From: Verrucomicrobiaceae bacterium | GTDB lineage: Bacteria > Verrucomicrobiota > Verrucomicrobiia > Verrucomicrobiales > Verrucomicrobiaceae | Assembly: GCA_027486585.1 (NCBI GenBank) | Contig: JAIXOU010000106.1 | Coordinates: forward strand, 124,001 to 188,000 | DNA length: 64,000 nucleotides | Direction of reading: 5' to 3' | Shown: positions 25,832-34,178 of the stretch, piece by piece | Position numbering within the stretch: position 1 is the stretch's first letter | How the letters are laid out: each line of letters opens with the position of its first letter | Position numbers and translations under genes: made by a program | Notes under the pieces: generated by a model | The model's database searches: none | What the model saw: the letters and a program-made list of their open reading frames with translations, nothing else | Told to the model about the DNA's origin: nothing

Positions 25832-27556
25832 ATGACACGTAAAACCCCTGAAGAACTCCGCTCTTGGCGCTGGTATGGCCGCGATGAACTCCGATCCTTT
25901 GGCCATCGCTCCCGGGCGAAACAGGCTGGCTGGGGTGCTGAGGATTATGTGGGAAAACCAGTCATCGGCATTCTGAACACTTGGTCAGAACAAAACTCCT
26001 GCCACATGCATCTGAAGCTCACGGCAGACGCTGTGCGCCGTGGCATTCTGCAAGCAGGCGGTCATCCGATGGAAATTCCGGTGCTCTCAGCTGGCGAGAT
26101 GCTGACCAAGCCCACAGCAATGTTTCACCGCAACCTGCTGGCCATGGAGACTGAAGAAGTGCTGCGGGCCAATCCTCTCGATGGCGCGGTTCTGCTGGGT
26201 GGTTGTGACAAATCTACCCCTGGCCTGTTGATGGGTGCCTTCAGCATGGACATCCCCGTCATTTACATGCCTTGCGGGCCGATGATGAAAGGCAACTGGC
26301 GCGGCGAGACCCTAGGTAGTGGCAGCGACGTCTGGAAATATTGGGATGAAAAACGCGCAGGCAACCTGACCTGGGACCAATGGTGCGAAATCGAAGACGG
26401 CATCGCCCGTGGCCCTGGCCATTGCATGACCATGGGCACTGCGTCCACATTAACGGCGCTGGCAGAAACGCTTGGCCTTTGCATGCCTGGTGCCTCATCC
26501 ATCCCAGCCGTGGACAGCGCTCATCTGCGTGCAGCATCAGCTGCGGGCCGACAAATCATTGAAAATGTCTGGCTGGATTTAAAGCCCTCTAAGATCGTCA
26601 CCGAAAGCTCCTTTGATAACGCTATAGCCGTCGATATGGCTCTCGGCGGCAGCACCAATGCGATCGTTCATCTAGTGGCCATGGCAGGCCGACTCGGCAT
26701 CAAACTGCCCTTGGAAAAATTTGATGAAATCAGCCGTCGCGTTCCTTTACTGGCTAATCTGCGACCTGCTGGCAAGTATCTCATGGAAGAGTTCTACTTG
26801 GCTGGTGGTATCAAAGCTCTGCTCCATGGCATGAGTTCCCTGCTAGACATGCAAGCACTCACCATCACAGGCAAGACCTTGGCAGAAAATGTAGCCGGCT
26901 GTGAGACCTACAATCAGGATGTCATTCGCTCCCCAGAAAACGCCATCCAACCGGACGGCGGCACCGCCATTCTTCGCGGCAATCTGTGTCCCGATGGAGC
27001 CGTGATCAAGCACGCAGCAGCCACCCCAGAACTCTGTCAGCATACAGGCCCAGCGCTCGTCTTTGACAGCTACCCCGAGATGAAGGCTAAGATCGATGAC
27101 CTAGAGTTGGATGTCACCAAGGATACCGTCCTCATCCTCCGCAACGCAGGTCCGGTCGGCGCACCCGGCATGCCTGAGTGGGGCCAGCTGCCCATTCCGA
27201 AAAAGCTCATCCTGCAAGGCATCCGCGACATGGTGCGTCTAAGTGACTGCCGCATGAGCGGCACCAGCTATGGAGCCTGCGCCCTGCACATTGCCCCAGA
27301 ATCAGCCGTCGGCGGCCCACTGGCTTTTGTGCAAAACGGCGACCTCATTGAACTGGATGTGCCTAACCGTAAACTGCACCTGCATGTCAGCGAAGAGGAG
27401 TTAGCCAAGCGCCGCGCCGCCTGGAAGCCAGCCCCGCCCCGCTACCACCGAGGTTACGCCAAGCTCTTCGTCGATCACGTTACCCAAGCCAATGAAGGGG
27501 CTGACTTTGACTTCTTGCAGCATGGTCCAAGCGTACCCGAGCCTGAGATCTTTTAA
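25832..27556 (+). CDS. IlvD/Edd-family sugar-acid dehydratase (L-arabonate dehydratase-like)
   Basis: I chose ATG 25832 (MTRKTPEELRSWRWYGRDEL), giving 574 residues; a longer frame from 25673 overlaps the serpin start. Family motifs are VIGILNTWSEQNSCHMH, GAVLLGGCDKSTPGLLMGAF and ARGPGHCMTMGTASTLTAL, carrying the three Fe-S cluster cysteines. The N-terminus (WRWYGRDELRSFGHRSRAKQ) and the EMLTKPTAMFHRNLLAMETE block resemble arabonate/xylonate dehydratases more than the branched-chain enzyme IlvD. It would dehydrate an aldonic acid to a 2-keto-3-deoxy acid. The DHDPS-family gene at 31640 is a plausible downstream partner but not adjacent. Confidence 0.82.
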   Translation: MTRKTPEELRSWRWYGRDELRSFGHRSRAKQAGWGAEDYVGKPVIGILNTWSEQNSCHMHLKLTADAVRRGILQAGGHPMEIPVLSAGEMLTKPTAMFHRNLLAMETEEVLRANPLDGAVLLGGCDKSTPGLLMGAFSMDIPVIYMPCGPMMKGNWRGETLGSGSDVWKYWDEKRAGNLTWDQWCEIEDGIARGPGHCMTMGTASTLTALAETLGLCMPGASSIPAVDSAHLRAASAAGRQIIENVWLDLKPSKIVTESSFDNAIAVDMALGGSTNAIVHLVAMAGRLGIKLPLEKFDEISRRVPLLANLRPAGKYLMEEFYLAGGIKALLHGMSSLLDMQALTITGKTLAENVAGCETYNQDVIRSPENAIQPDGGTAILRGNLCPDGAVIKHAAATPELCQHTGPALVFDSYPEMKAKIDDLELDVTKDTVLILRNAGPVGAPGMPEWGQLPIPKKLILQGIRDMVRLSDCRMSGTSYGACALHIAPESAVGGPLAFVQNGDLIELDVPNRKLHLHVSEEELAKRRAAWKPAPPRYHRGYAKLFVDHVTQANEGADFDFLQHGPSVPEPEIF

Positions 27557-27601
27557 AGCCTTCAAGGCTGGGATCAAAACAGCAGTCCAGAAAGTTAGCA
27601 A

Positions 27602-27635
27602 AAGAGCGCCGATTGAGGGTTCAATCGGCGTTCTT
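27602..27635. terminator. Bidirectional intrinsic terminator
   Basis: A perfect 10-bp stem CGCCGATTGA (27607-27616) pairs with TCAATCGGCG (27621-27630) around a GGGT loop, extended by about five more pairs. On the minus strand the stem is followed by a short T-rich stretch (CTCTTTT). It sits between two convergent genes, the dehydratase (ending 27556) and the OmpA-like gene (ending 27678), and probably serves both. Confidence 0.8.
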
Positions 27636-27677
27636 CAATGAATTAATCTGAACTGTTTGTGGAAGTCAGCATCTCAA

Positions 27678-28658
27678 TCACTTAACGATGAGCACCTCCA
27701 CCTTACGCATCTCTGCTGCTTTTTCAGGAGCTAAATCAGCCGCAGCTTGAAACGACCCCATGGACAATAAGCTGATCCGACCATTTGCGATACCTGCTCG
27801 GCGAAAGACATCCTGAACAGCTGTGGCTCGGGATTTTGAGAGACTTAAATTATAATTGGAGTCACCCGATTTGTCAGCAAACCCACGGATTTCGATTCGA
27901 GCAGAACTGTCATTTTTGACAGCTTCGATAACAGAGACAAGCTTGGAAGCTTCAGATTCTCCGAGAACCGAAGAATCTCTACCAAATAGCAACACAGTGG
28001 AGCCTGGCAGTGGTGCTTGAGCCGATGCAATGCTGCTAGAGTTACTGGTTGGCGGAGCAGAAACTTGGACTGGCATAGCAGACGCTTTTTGTTGCTTAGC
28101 ATCGAGTGCTGACAACATTTTAGCGGTTTCCTGCTGCGCCTGCTGAAGCTGCCGAAGACTTTCGATCACGGCTGCGTCGGTGGCAGAAGAAGCTGCGGGT
28201 GCTGTAGTCATTTTGGCTTCAGCAAGCTTGGCCGCTGCGAGTGCGGCGACCTTTGATTCCATAGCCACCTTGGCAGCTTCATCTTCGCGTTTACGTGCTG
28301 CGTTAATGCTAGCAGACAGACTTTGCACCTTATCTTCCGGAAGACTGGCCTTGATGATGTCTAGGTAAGCCGCAGCTTTGGCATGATCACCATTAGCCAT
28401 AGCCTCAATGAAAGGCGTGAGGTCCGGAGCAGAAGCCTCAACGACAGGTGGCGTCTCCATGACTAAGGGGACTGGCATTGGCTCAAGAACCTGCTCTTGG
28501 GTCGGTGGGCGCTCAGTGACTACATCCTTGGACATAGCATCTGCCAAAGGCGTAAACCCTTCTGTCTGCTGGACCACTTTAGGCAAATAGTAGGCTAGCG
28601 CGGAGAGGACGCACAGGATGATAAGAGGAAAGATTGCTCGTTTCATAACTGGATTCAA
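27678..28658 (-). CDS. OmpA-family peptidoglycan-associated protein
   Basis: This 326-residue protein has a single N-terminal membrane segment (AIFPLIILCVLSALAYYLP), a long Ala/Lys-rich helical region (about 100-200) and a C-terminal OmpA domain (about 215-326: STVLLFGRDSSVLGESEAS, ARIEIRGFADKSGDSNYNLS, SRATAVQDVFRRAGI) that binds peptidoglycan. It appears inner-membrane anchored rather than a barrel. It lies 24 bp after the ammonium transporter gene and is the last gene of that run. Confidence 0.85.
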   Translation of the reverse strand: MNPVMKRAIFPLIILCVLSALAYYLPKVVQQTEGFTPLADAMSKDVVTERPPTQEQVLEPMPVPLVMETPPVVEASAPDLTPFIEAMANGDHAKAAAYLDIIKASLPEDKVQSLSASINAARKREDEAAKVAMESKVAALAAAKLAEAKMTTAPAASSATDAAVIESLRQLQQAQQETAKMLSALDAKQQKASAMPVQVSAPPTSNSSSIASAQAPLPGSTVLLFGRDSSVLGESEASKLVSVIEAVKNDSSARIEIRGFADKSGDSNYNLSLSKSRATAVQDVFRRAGIANGRISLLSMGSFQAAADLAPEKAAEMRKVEVLIVK

Positions 28659-28682
28659 TTTTGGAGTGAAAGAGTCGCGAAA

Positions 28683-30227
28683 TTAACGGTCCGCAGTTTT
28701 GAAATCGGGATAAGCATTGGTCGCATGCTCAGAAAAATCGAGCCCCATCTCCTGCTCCTCATCACTAGCACGTAAGCCGATTGTGACGTCGATGACGCGG
28801 AAAACAAAATAGGCAACCACAAATGAACCAGCAATGATGATGATGGCACCAAAGGTCTGAACACCCAATCGGGCGGCCTTAAAGCCCTCTTCATGGAAGA
28901 TTGCCACAGCAAGGCAACCGAAAAGACCATTCGCAAGATGAACGGGAACAGCCCCGACTGGATCGTCGAGACGCCACTTGTCCATCATGACTGTTACGAC
29001 GGAGCAAAGAACTCCGCCAATAGCCCCTACAAACATGGCGCTAAAAGGTGTGAAAATATCCGAACCCGCCGTAACCGCGACACAGCCTGCCAAAAGACCG
29101 TTCATCGTTGAAGCCGCATCAGGCACGCCCCGCAGCTTCCAGATTAGCAAAAGACCAAAGAGTCCACCGGCTGAACCGGCGATACATGTATTGACAGCGA
29201 TACGTCCGATTTCAGCCTTACCCGTTAGCGTGGAACCAGCGTTGAAAGCAAACCAAGCCATGAAGAGAATGAACGTGCCAAGGAACATTAGCGGAACGTT
29301 ATGACCAGGCATACTGCGCGGCGTGCCGTCCTCTGCATATTTACCGAGTCGTGGGCCTACCACCATAATACCAGCTAATGCAGAAGCACCGCCGATACCG
29401 TGCACCACTGCAGAGCCCGCGAAGTCATGAAAGCCGAGCGCCTCCAACCAACCACGACCACCGCCAAAGTTTGGCTCAAAACCCGTGCTCAGACTACCCC
29501 AAGCCCAGTGACCAAAGATCGGGTAAACGATCCCTGAAAATAGAGCCGTGTAGGCCATGTAACCAATAAACTTGGTGCGTTCAGCCATAGCACCCGAAGC
29601 GATGGTGCAGGCTGCTCCTGCAAAAACGACCTGGAAGAACCAAAAGGTCCACAAAGGACTGTCGGCAGTGAAGTTGGATAACCAAAAACTATGCCCACCA
29701 ATAAAGCCTCCTGAGGAAGGGCCATACATGAGAGTGAATCCGAAAAGCAGATAACAGATGGCTGCGGAACAGAAATCCAGGAGCCCCTTCATCGCGCAAT
29801 TGATGGAGTTTTTAGCACGCACCGCGCCCATTTCCAAAAGGGCAAATCCAGCCTGCATGAAGAAAACCATGATCCCAGCCACAAGCGTCCAAACGTGGTC
29901 AATGTTCTTCTGCATTGCAGGGCGCTCATGCTTCACTTCGTTAATCGGTTTTTCATAGTTGCGGAGCTTTGTTTCCAATTCGTAAACTTTGTTCTGCAAA
30001 AATTGCGGATTGCCAGGCTTTGCGGCTTGCTGCGTGGCGATTTTCTTTTGCATCTGCAACAGCTCTTCTTGCTGCTTCGTCTGAAGAGCTCGGAGCTCTG
30101 CTTCAAGAGCGTTTTGAGCTGGGATACCACTGGTGGTTAGGAAGATTGCTCCAACCACGCAAGCCATGGCAAGAAGTCTGCGGGAGAAGTACCCTTTATG
30201 AGTGAAAGATGAGCGGAGTTGATTCAT
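28683..30227 (-). CDS. amt: Ammonium transporter (Amt) with N-terminal coiled-coil extension
   Basis: From ATG 30227 the protein has about 514 residues. It starts with a signal-like segment (LLAMACVVGAIFLTTSGIPA), then a charged coiled coil (about residues 35-95: LEAELRALQTKQQEELLQMQ), then the Amt core with 11 membrane helices. Amt marks are VWTLVAGIMVFFMQAGFALL, the first pore His in FHDFAGSAVVHGIGG and the second in DPVGAVPVHLANGLFG. The periplasmic coiled coil is not part of ordinary AmtB (about 400-430 residues). No glnK is adjacent; two unknown genes precede it in the same run. Confidence 0.92.
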   Translation of the reverse strand: MNQLRSSFTHKGYFSRRLLAMACVVGAIFLTTSGIPAQNALEAELRALQTKQQEELLQMQKKIATQQAAKPGNPQFLQNKVYELETKLRNYEKPINEVKHERPAMQKNIDHVWTLVAGIMVFFMQAGFALLEMGAVRAKNSINCAMKGLLDFCSAAICYLLFGFTLMYGPSSGGFIGGHSFWLSNFTADSPLWTFWFFQVVFAGAACTIASGAMAERTKFIGYMAYTALFSGIVYPIFGHWAWGSLSTGFEPNFGGGRGWLEALGFHDFAGSAVVHGIGGASALAGIMVVGPRLGKYAEDGTPRSMPGHNVPLMFLGTFILFMAWFAFNAGSTLTGKAEIGRIAVNTCIAGSAGGLFGLLLIWKLRGVPDAASTMNGLLAGCVAVTAGSDIFTPFSAMFVGAIGGVLCSVVTVMMDKWRLDDPVGAVPVHLANGLFGCLAVAIFHEEGFKAARLGVQTFGAIIIIAGSFVVAYFVFRVIDVTIGLRASDEEQEMGLDFSEHATNAYPDFKTADR

Positions 30228-30274
30228 GGGAGATGTCGGTTGAGTGAAACCAGATTGTTTTGATTGTGATTGGA

Positions 30275-30991
30275 TTAACCGATTTTGGCGCAAAACTCGG
30301 CTACTTCCTTTTCCAAGGTGGCACGGATGGGCCGACTTGGGATTTTGGCGGTGATTTCCGCACCGATTTCGGCAAAGCTTGGCGCATCACAGGGTCGGGT
30401 TGTATCGATCCCCTTGCGCTGGATCGCTGCGCCAATAAGACGTGCGGCCTGCGCTTGCGAAAGCACCTTTGTCATGATGTTTTCTAAGCCTTGACTGGCT
30501 TCATTCCAGGTCATGTTTGAATTTGATTGGGCTGGTGGTTGGTGGTTGGTCAGATTGGCAGTTGGGAGCCTATCAGGGACAGTGTTTTCGGGAAGCTTAG
30601 CAGCCATGCTCAATGCCATCACGACTGGGTTATCCTGCTTCAATGAGCCACGGATATGGGCCGTAGAGATCACTTTCTTCGCAGCAATCTCTAACTCCCC
30701 TAATCGAGCATCCGGTTTACTGAGAAGAACCAATTGGCTCTGACGTGAAAAAAGCACCAGGAGCTGAGCTTTTTCGAACCGCAAAAAGAACACTTTCGGT
30801 GGCAATCGCGCACTCGTCTCATAATGCGCAGCCATCAGCAGCAGCGTCTGCATCAATTGACTTCGATTACTCGGAGATAGCGGCAGACTATCAGCTTCCA
30901 CCTCGCCATTGACTAGGAGGCAGGCTCCTAAAATCCCAAAAGACTCGCTCACATTTACAGAATCACGATTGTGCTGGCGGCGTTTACTCAT
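30275..30991 (-). CDS. Cytoplasmic protein, unknown, amt-linked
   Basis: This 238-residue protein has no signal. The first half has alternating strands and helices (SFGILGACLLVNGEVEADSL, KVFFLRFEKAQLLVLFSRQS) that might be a roadblock/longin-like fold; that is a guess from pattern only. A low-complexity linker rich in Asn/Gln/Pro (about 150-165) leads to a helical C-terminus. Its start overlaps the preceding gene by 8 bp and it ends 47 bp before amt, so it is probably in the same operon. Confidence 0.55.
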   Translation of the reverse strand: MSKRRQHNRDSVNVSESFGILGACLLVNGEVEADSLPLSPSNRSQLMQTLLLMAAHYETSARLPPKVFFLRFEKAQLLVLFSRQSQLVLLSKPDARLGELEIAAKKVISTAHIRGSLKQDNPVVMALSMAAKLPENTVPDRLPTANLTNHQPPAQSNSNMTWNEASQGLENIMTKVLSQAQAARLIGAAIQRKGIDTTRPCDAPSFAEIGAEITAKIPSRPIRATLEKEVAEFCAKIG

Positions 30992-31337
30992 CAGGCGCTT
31001 CCTCCAGCAATTTAATCGTCATCGTCACAGTCAATTCTTCAGGAGAGATCAAGGCACGTTGAGGTTTGTGTTCGTTGTCGTAAAGGACCGCTCCGCAAAA
31101 AGCTGAGCCTTGGACCAGCCCAGCCTGCAGTGAACCAGCGTTGAGACAGATGTTTAAGTTGACTGACGCCTGACCCAAAAAATCTAGCAAGTCATCAGTC
31201 GTTTCACGCAGTGATTCACCAAATCCCTGTAACTCTAGATTCAACGGGATCAAAATAGTCTGATCCACAAATGCGTGTATATTTGTATTCAATAGGATTA
31301 ACTCAAAGTTAAGGCTTCGTTCCGATAAACGAAACAC
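30984..31337 (-). CDS. Small protein, unknown, first gene of amt run
   Basis: This 117-residue protein begins MFRLSERSLNFELILLNTNI and contains two strand-rich halves ending EELTVTMTIKLLEEAPDE. No signal or membrane segment. No family recognised. It overlaps the next gene by 8 bp, suggesting translational coupling. The exact start is uncertain. Confidence 0.5.
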   Translation of the reverse strand: MFRLSERSLNFELILLNTNIHAFVDQTILIPLNLELQGFGESLRETTDDLLDFLGQASVNLNICLNAGSLQAGLVQGSAFCGAVLYDNEHKPQRALISPEELTVTMTIKLLEEAPDE

Positions 31338-31639
31338 GGAATTGACTGTGTAAAAGGTAATAAAATGGCAAAGCGCTGCTCTGATGCCATCAATTAATTA
31401 CAATTCAACCTTATCAAGCCGCACAGTGTCAATCTTTTGTGAAGACATTGTCACTTATCAGTTAGCTATTTACATCTGCCAAGCACGAAATACCAAGCCA
31501 AAGCATTCATAGGCTAGTTCAGAAAGATTGTGTTAAAGGCGTAAAAAAATAATTTATAAATTTTACACCTGTTGAGAAAATTAATTTAATTCCTAAGCTA
31601 AATTATCTTTAGCGGCCACTTTCAACCAAGGCCGAAAAT
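31338..31639. other. AT-rich intergenic region
   Basis: About 300 bp, distinctly AT-rich (for example the stretch near 31545-31600). No gene. It must hold the promoter of the minus-strand amt run starting at 31337. I cannot single out promoter boxes with confidence. Confidence 0.5.
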
Positions 31640-32548
31640 TCAGCGAGCTAGTAGCTCCTTCGCAGCTTTTTCGATGCCAGGCATGAGGTGGGCCGGCAAC
31701 TCGCTAAGAAGCGGGAGCACCGGCCCCGTATTGGCGATGCCAGCTAGAGTAACGGCATGATGCAGAACCAAAATGGGGCTATGGGCGTTCCGCTGATCTT
31801 CCAGAGGCAGGAAGATCTGCCGGATCTCTTCGGCTTTGGCATAGTCTTTGGCCTGGATGGCGTGCAGCATGTCCGTGCTGAGCTGAGGCTTGATACAAAC
31901 GCAGCCAGCCGTGAAACCCGTAATGCCAAAGTCGCGCAGATGAATGATGGCAGGCTGCTCACCAATACCGCTGACGATCAAGTCGGTATTCACCAGAGTG
32001 ATCAGCTTGCTCAGGTAGGCATCCTGAGCAGGGTCTTCCTTCACCACAGCATACTTGATCCAGGAAATAAGGCCATCATTGACCAGCTCGGCAGCCAATT
32101 CAGGAGTGATGTAACCTTCATCTTTGATGTAGAGCACAGCTTTCAAACCTGAGCGCTCGACAAAATGGCGAATCGCTGTGGCCACACCCGCAGGCTTGGA
32201 GGGAAACAGCGTCGGCAACAGCATTGCCGTCGGGAATTCATGGTCCTTCAAAATGGCCGCTTGATCCATCGCCGTGCCATACATAGGCCCCACGCTAGGA
32301 ACCATCCACATGTCCGCGGGGGCCAACTCACGCAGCATGGTGAGTAACTCTGCGTATTCGGAAACTGCGATGTTGTAGAGATTCGCATTTCCCCCGTAGA
32401 GCAAGGTGCGGATACCGCCAGCATACATGTGCTGGATAAGCTTCCCATTCTCCTCACGGCTCAAACTCAAATCGGCATTCCGGCAAAGTGGCGGGACGGC
32501 GATGACGGAACTGGATAGGTCGGCGGTAGTAACGGGTGTGGTCTTCAT
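31640..32548 (-). CDS. DHDPS/NAL-family lyase-like protein
   Basis: ATG 32548 (MKTTPVTTADLSSSVIAVPP) gives 302 residues, the usual length; the open frame to 32734 runs into the amidase gene. The protein is a TIM barrel of the dihydrodipicolinate synthase/N-acetylneuraminate lyase superfamily: GGIRTLLYGGNANLYNIAVS, a Tyr/Lys region AVLYIKDEGYITPELAAEL and the likely Schiff-base Lys in LISWIKYAVVKED. It probably cleaves or forms a 2-keto acid (for example 2-keto-3-deoxy sugar acids), which would fit the dehydratase at 25832. Substrate inferred only loosely. Confidence 0.75.
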   Translation of the reverse strand: MKTTPVTTADLSSSVIAVPPLCRNADLSLSREENGKLIQHMYAGGIRTLLYGGNANLYNIAVSEYAELLTMLRELAPADMWMVPSVGPMYGTAMDQAAILKDHEFPTAMLLPTLFPSKPAGVATAIRHFVERSGLKAVLYIKDEGYITPELAAELVNDGLISWIKYAVVKEDPAQDAYLSKLITLVNTDLIVSGIGEQPAIIHLRDFGITGFTAGCVCIKPQLSTDMLHAIQAKDYAKAEEIRQIFLPLEDQRNAHSPILVLHHAVTLAGIANTGPVLPLLSELPAHLMPGIEKAAKELLAR

Positions 32549-32616
32549 GCGAATCAGCAGTGAAGGGAGTTCAGACGATTCGGCAAATGGAAAGCTCACT
32601 AGAGTGAGACTTCCCG

Positions 32617-34053
32617 CTACCGACGATTCGCATTCGTGTTCGCGCCTTTGATGGCTAAGCGATAGTTCGAAATGGCATCCGCAATGGCCATGGAAACAGA
32701 TTGACGATAAGTATCTGAGGCAATCAAGCGGCACTCATTGCCATTCGTAACAAAGCCACCTTCAAACAAAACACCCGGACGTTTACAACCTGTCAGCACA
32801 CTCCATTGGGCACGTTTGATGCCGCGATCCACAAACTTGAAGCGACTGATGACCATCGCGTGAACAGCTGTAGCAAGGGCGATATTGGCCGAATCATGCG
32901 AGTTCCCAGTGGTGCCGTTGTAGTTAAAACCACCGCCACGTTCCAGACTTGCGGAGCTTCCTTGGGGAGTCAGCGCAAAAGTTTCGATGCCTGAGGCAGC
33001 GCTACCACCTGAATTGAAATGTAAACTCACAAAGATGCTTTTCGGCGTCGCATTGGCAACAGCGACCCGTCCGCCGAGTGTGATGAAGGTGTCTGTGCTG
33101 CGAGTGAGGATGACTTTGAAGCCCTTCCTTTGCAGCGCCTCTTTCACCGAACCAGCCATTTTAAGAGCGAAGTCTTTTTCGTATCCATAAATGCCGCGTG
33201 CACCAGCATCATGACCTCCGTGACCAGGATCAAGCACGACCGTGTCAAAGTACTCACCATCTGAAATATAGGTCGGCCTCAAAACAGGGTCGATGAGCTT
33301 GCAAAGGTCGAGGCGAGAAAATAAGGCCTGGCCTCCTGACTCCAAAACTGGAAAGCTAAGAATGAATTTAATGCTGTTAATAAGCATTTCCTGACTACCT
33401 ATCTGTGCTTTCAAAATGATCTGTCCCGGCGAGGTCAACCATACATGCGTTCCATTCATTTTGTATGATCCAAAACGATAAAATTTATGAATGCTCTCTG
33501 CCGTCACATAATCACGCCCATTCACCTTCACCACTTTCCAACCACCGGATTGTGAAGATGGTAGCGGAGAACTTGGCGTGACTTGCTGAGGTTTTACTTC
33601 AGCCGTTTGTTTATCATCGTCATCTGCGCCGAACTCACCATCACCGCGTTTTGTATCTGTGACATCGGTGGTTGTTTTCTCTGGTGCAGTCTTTTCAGGC
33701 TCTGCTTTTTTAGCCGCCGGTGCTTCGGTCTTTTTTTCCGTCTTCACCACCGCTGGTGCCGACTTTTTAGTCGTTGATGAGCTGGATTTAGTGGAACCCC
33801 CAGACTTGGGTTTGATAGTTGTCAGTTTAGGCTTAGGACCTGGTGTGCTGGGCTTGGCTTTCGGGGCCTCCTTCACTTCTGTTGGAGTTGGCGTCTGCTT
33901 TTCTCCAGCACCAAAGAGGCGCTTCATGAACCCAGGTTTGTTCTCAGGATTCACAACATCCGCCTGAACTTCTGAAAACGCGAGTGCAGCCAAAGCCAAC
34001 GTCAGCAGGCTGGCAGCTCGGGAGGTGCTAAGGTAGGCAAATCTCATCTTCAC
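32617..34053 (-). CDS. N-acetylmuramoyl-L-alanine amidase (Amidase_3)
   Basis: This 478-residue periplasmic enzyme cleaves the amide between muramic acid and the stem peptide. It has a signal peptide (YLSTSRAASLLTLALAALAF), a long Pro/Lys/Thr-rich linker (about 50-160) and an Amidase_3 catalytic domain (about 255-470) with zinc ligands in VVLDPGHGGHDAGARG, GYEKDFAL and SIFVSLHFNSGG. Start is GTG 34053 or ATG 34047. A hairpin plus U-run lies directly upstream of the start. The linker suggests envelope-spanning tethering. Confidence 0.9.
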   Translation of the reverse strand: MKMRFAYLSTSRAASLLTLALAALAFSEVQADVVNPENKPGFMKRLFGAGEKQTPTPTEVKEAPKAKPSTPGPKPKLTTIKPKSGGSTKSSSSTTKKSAPAVVKTEKKTEAPAAKKAEPEKTAPEKTTTDVTDTKRGDGEFGADDDDKQTAEVKPQQVTPSSPLPSSQSGGWKVVKVNGRDYVTAESIHKFYRFGSYKMNGTHVWLTSPGQIILKAQIGSQEMLINSIKFILSFPVLESGGQALFSRLDLCKLIDPVLRPTYISDGEYFDTVVLDPGHGGHDAGARGIYGYEKDFALKMAGSVKEALQRKGFKVILTRSTDTFITLGGRVAVANATPKSIFVSLHFNSGGSAASGIETFALTPQGSSASLERGGGFNYNGTTGNSHDSANIALATAVHAMVISRFKFVDRGIKRAQWSVLTGCKRPGVLFEGGFVTNGNECRLIASDTYRQSVSMAIADAISNYRLAIKGANTNANRR

Positions 34054-34059
34054 GGGTCC

Positions 34060-34084
34060 AAAAAATTGGCGGTGACTCCGCCAA
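34060..34084 (-). terminator. Hairpin plus U-run in the amidase leader (possible attenuator)
   Basis: Read on the minus strand: stem TTGGCGG, loop AGTCA, stem CCGCCAA, then six T. This is a good intrinsic-terminator shape, yet no minus-strand gene ends here; it lies seven bases before the amidase start codon. It could attenuate the amidase transcript or occlude its ribosome-binding site. Confidence 0.6.
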
Positions 34085-34178
34085 GGAGATTCATCCTAGT
34101 TCACTTCCGACTTTTGGCAAACTCGGAGATGCCACCCCTTCATTGACAGAGTTCTCACTTAGGATCTGTTTTAGGACA

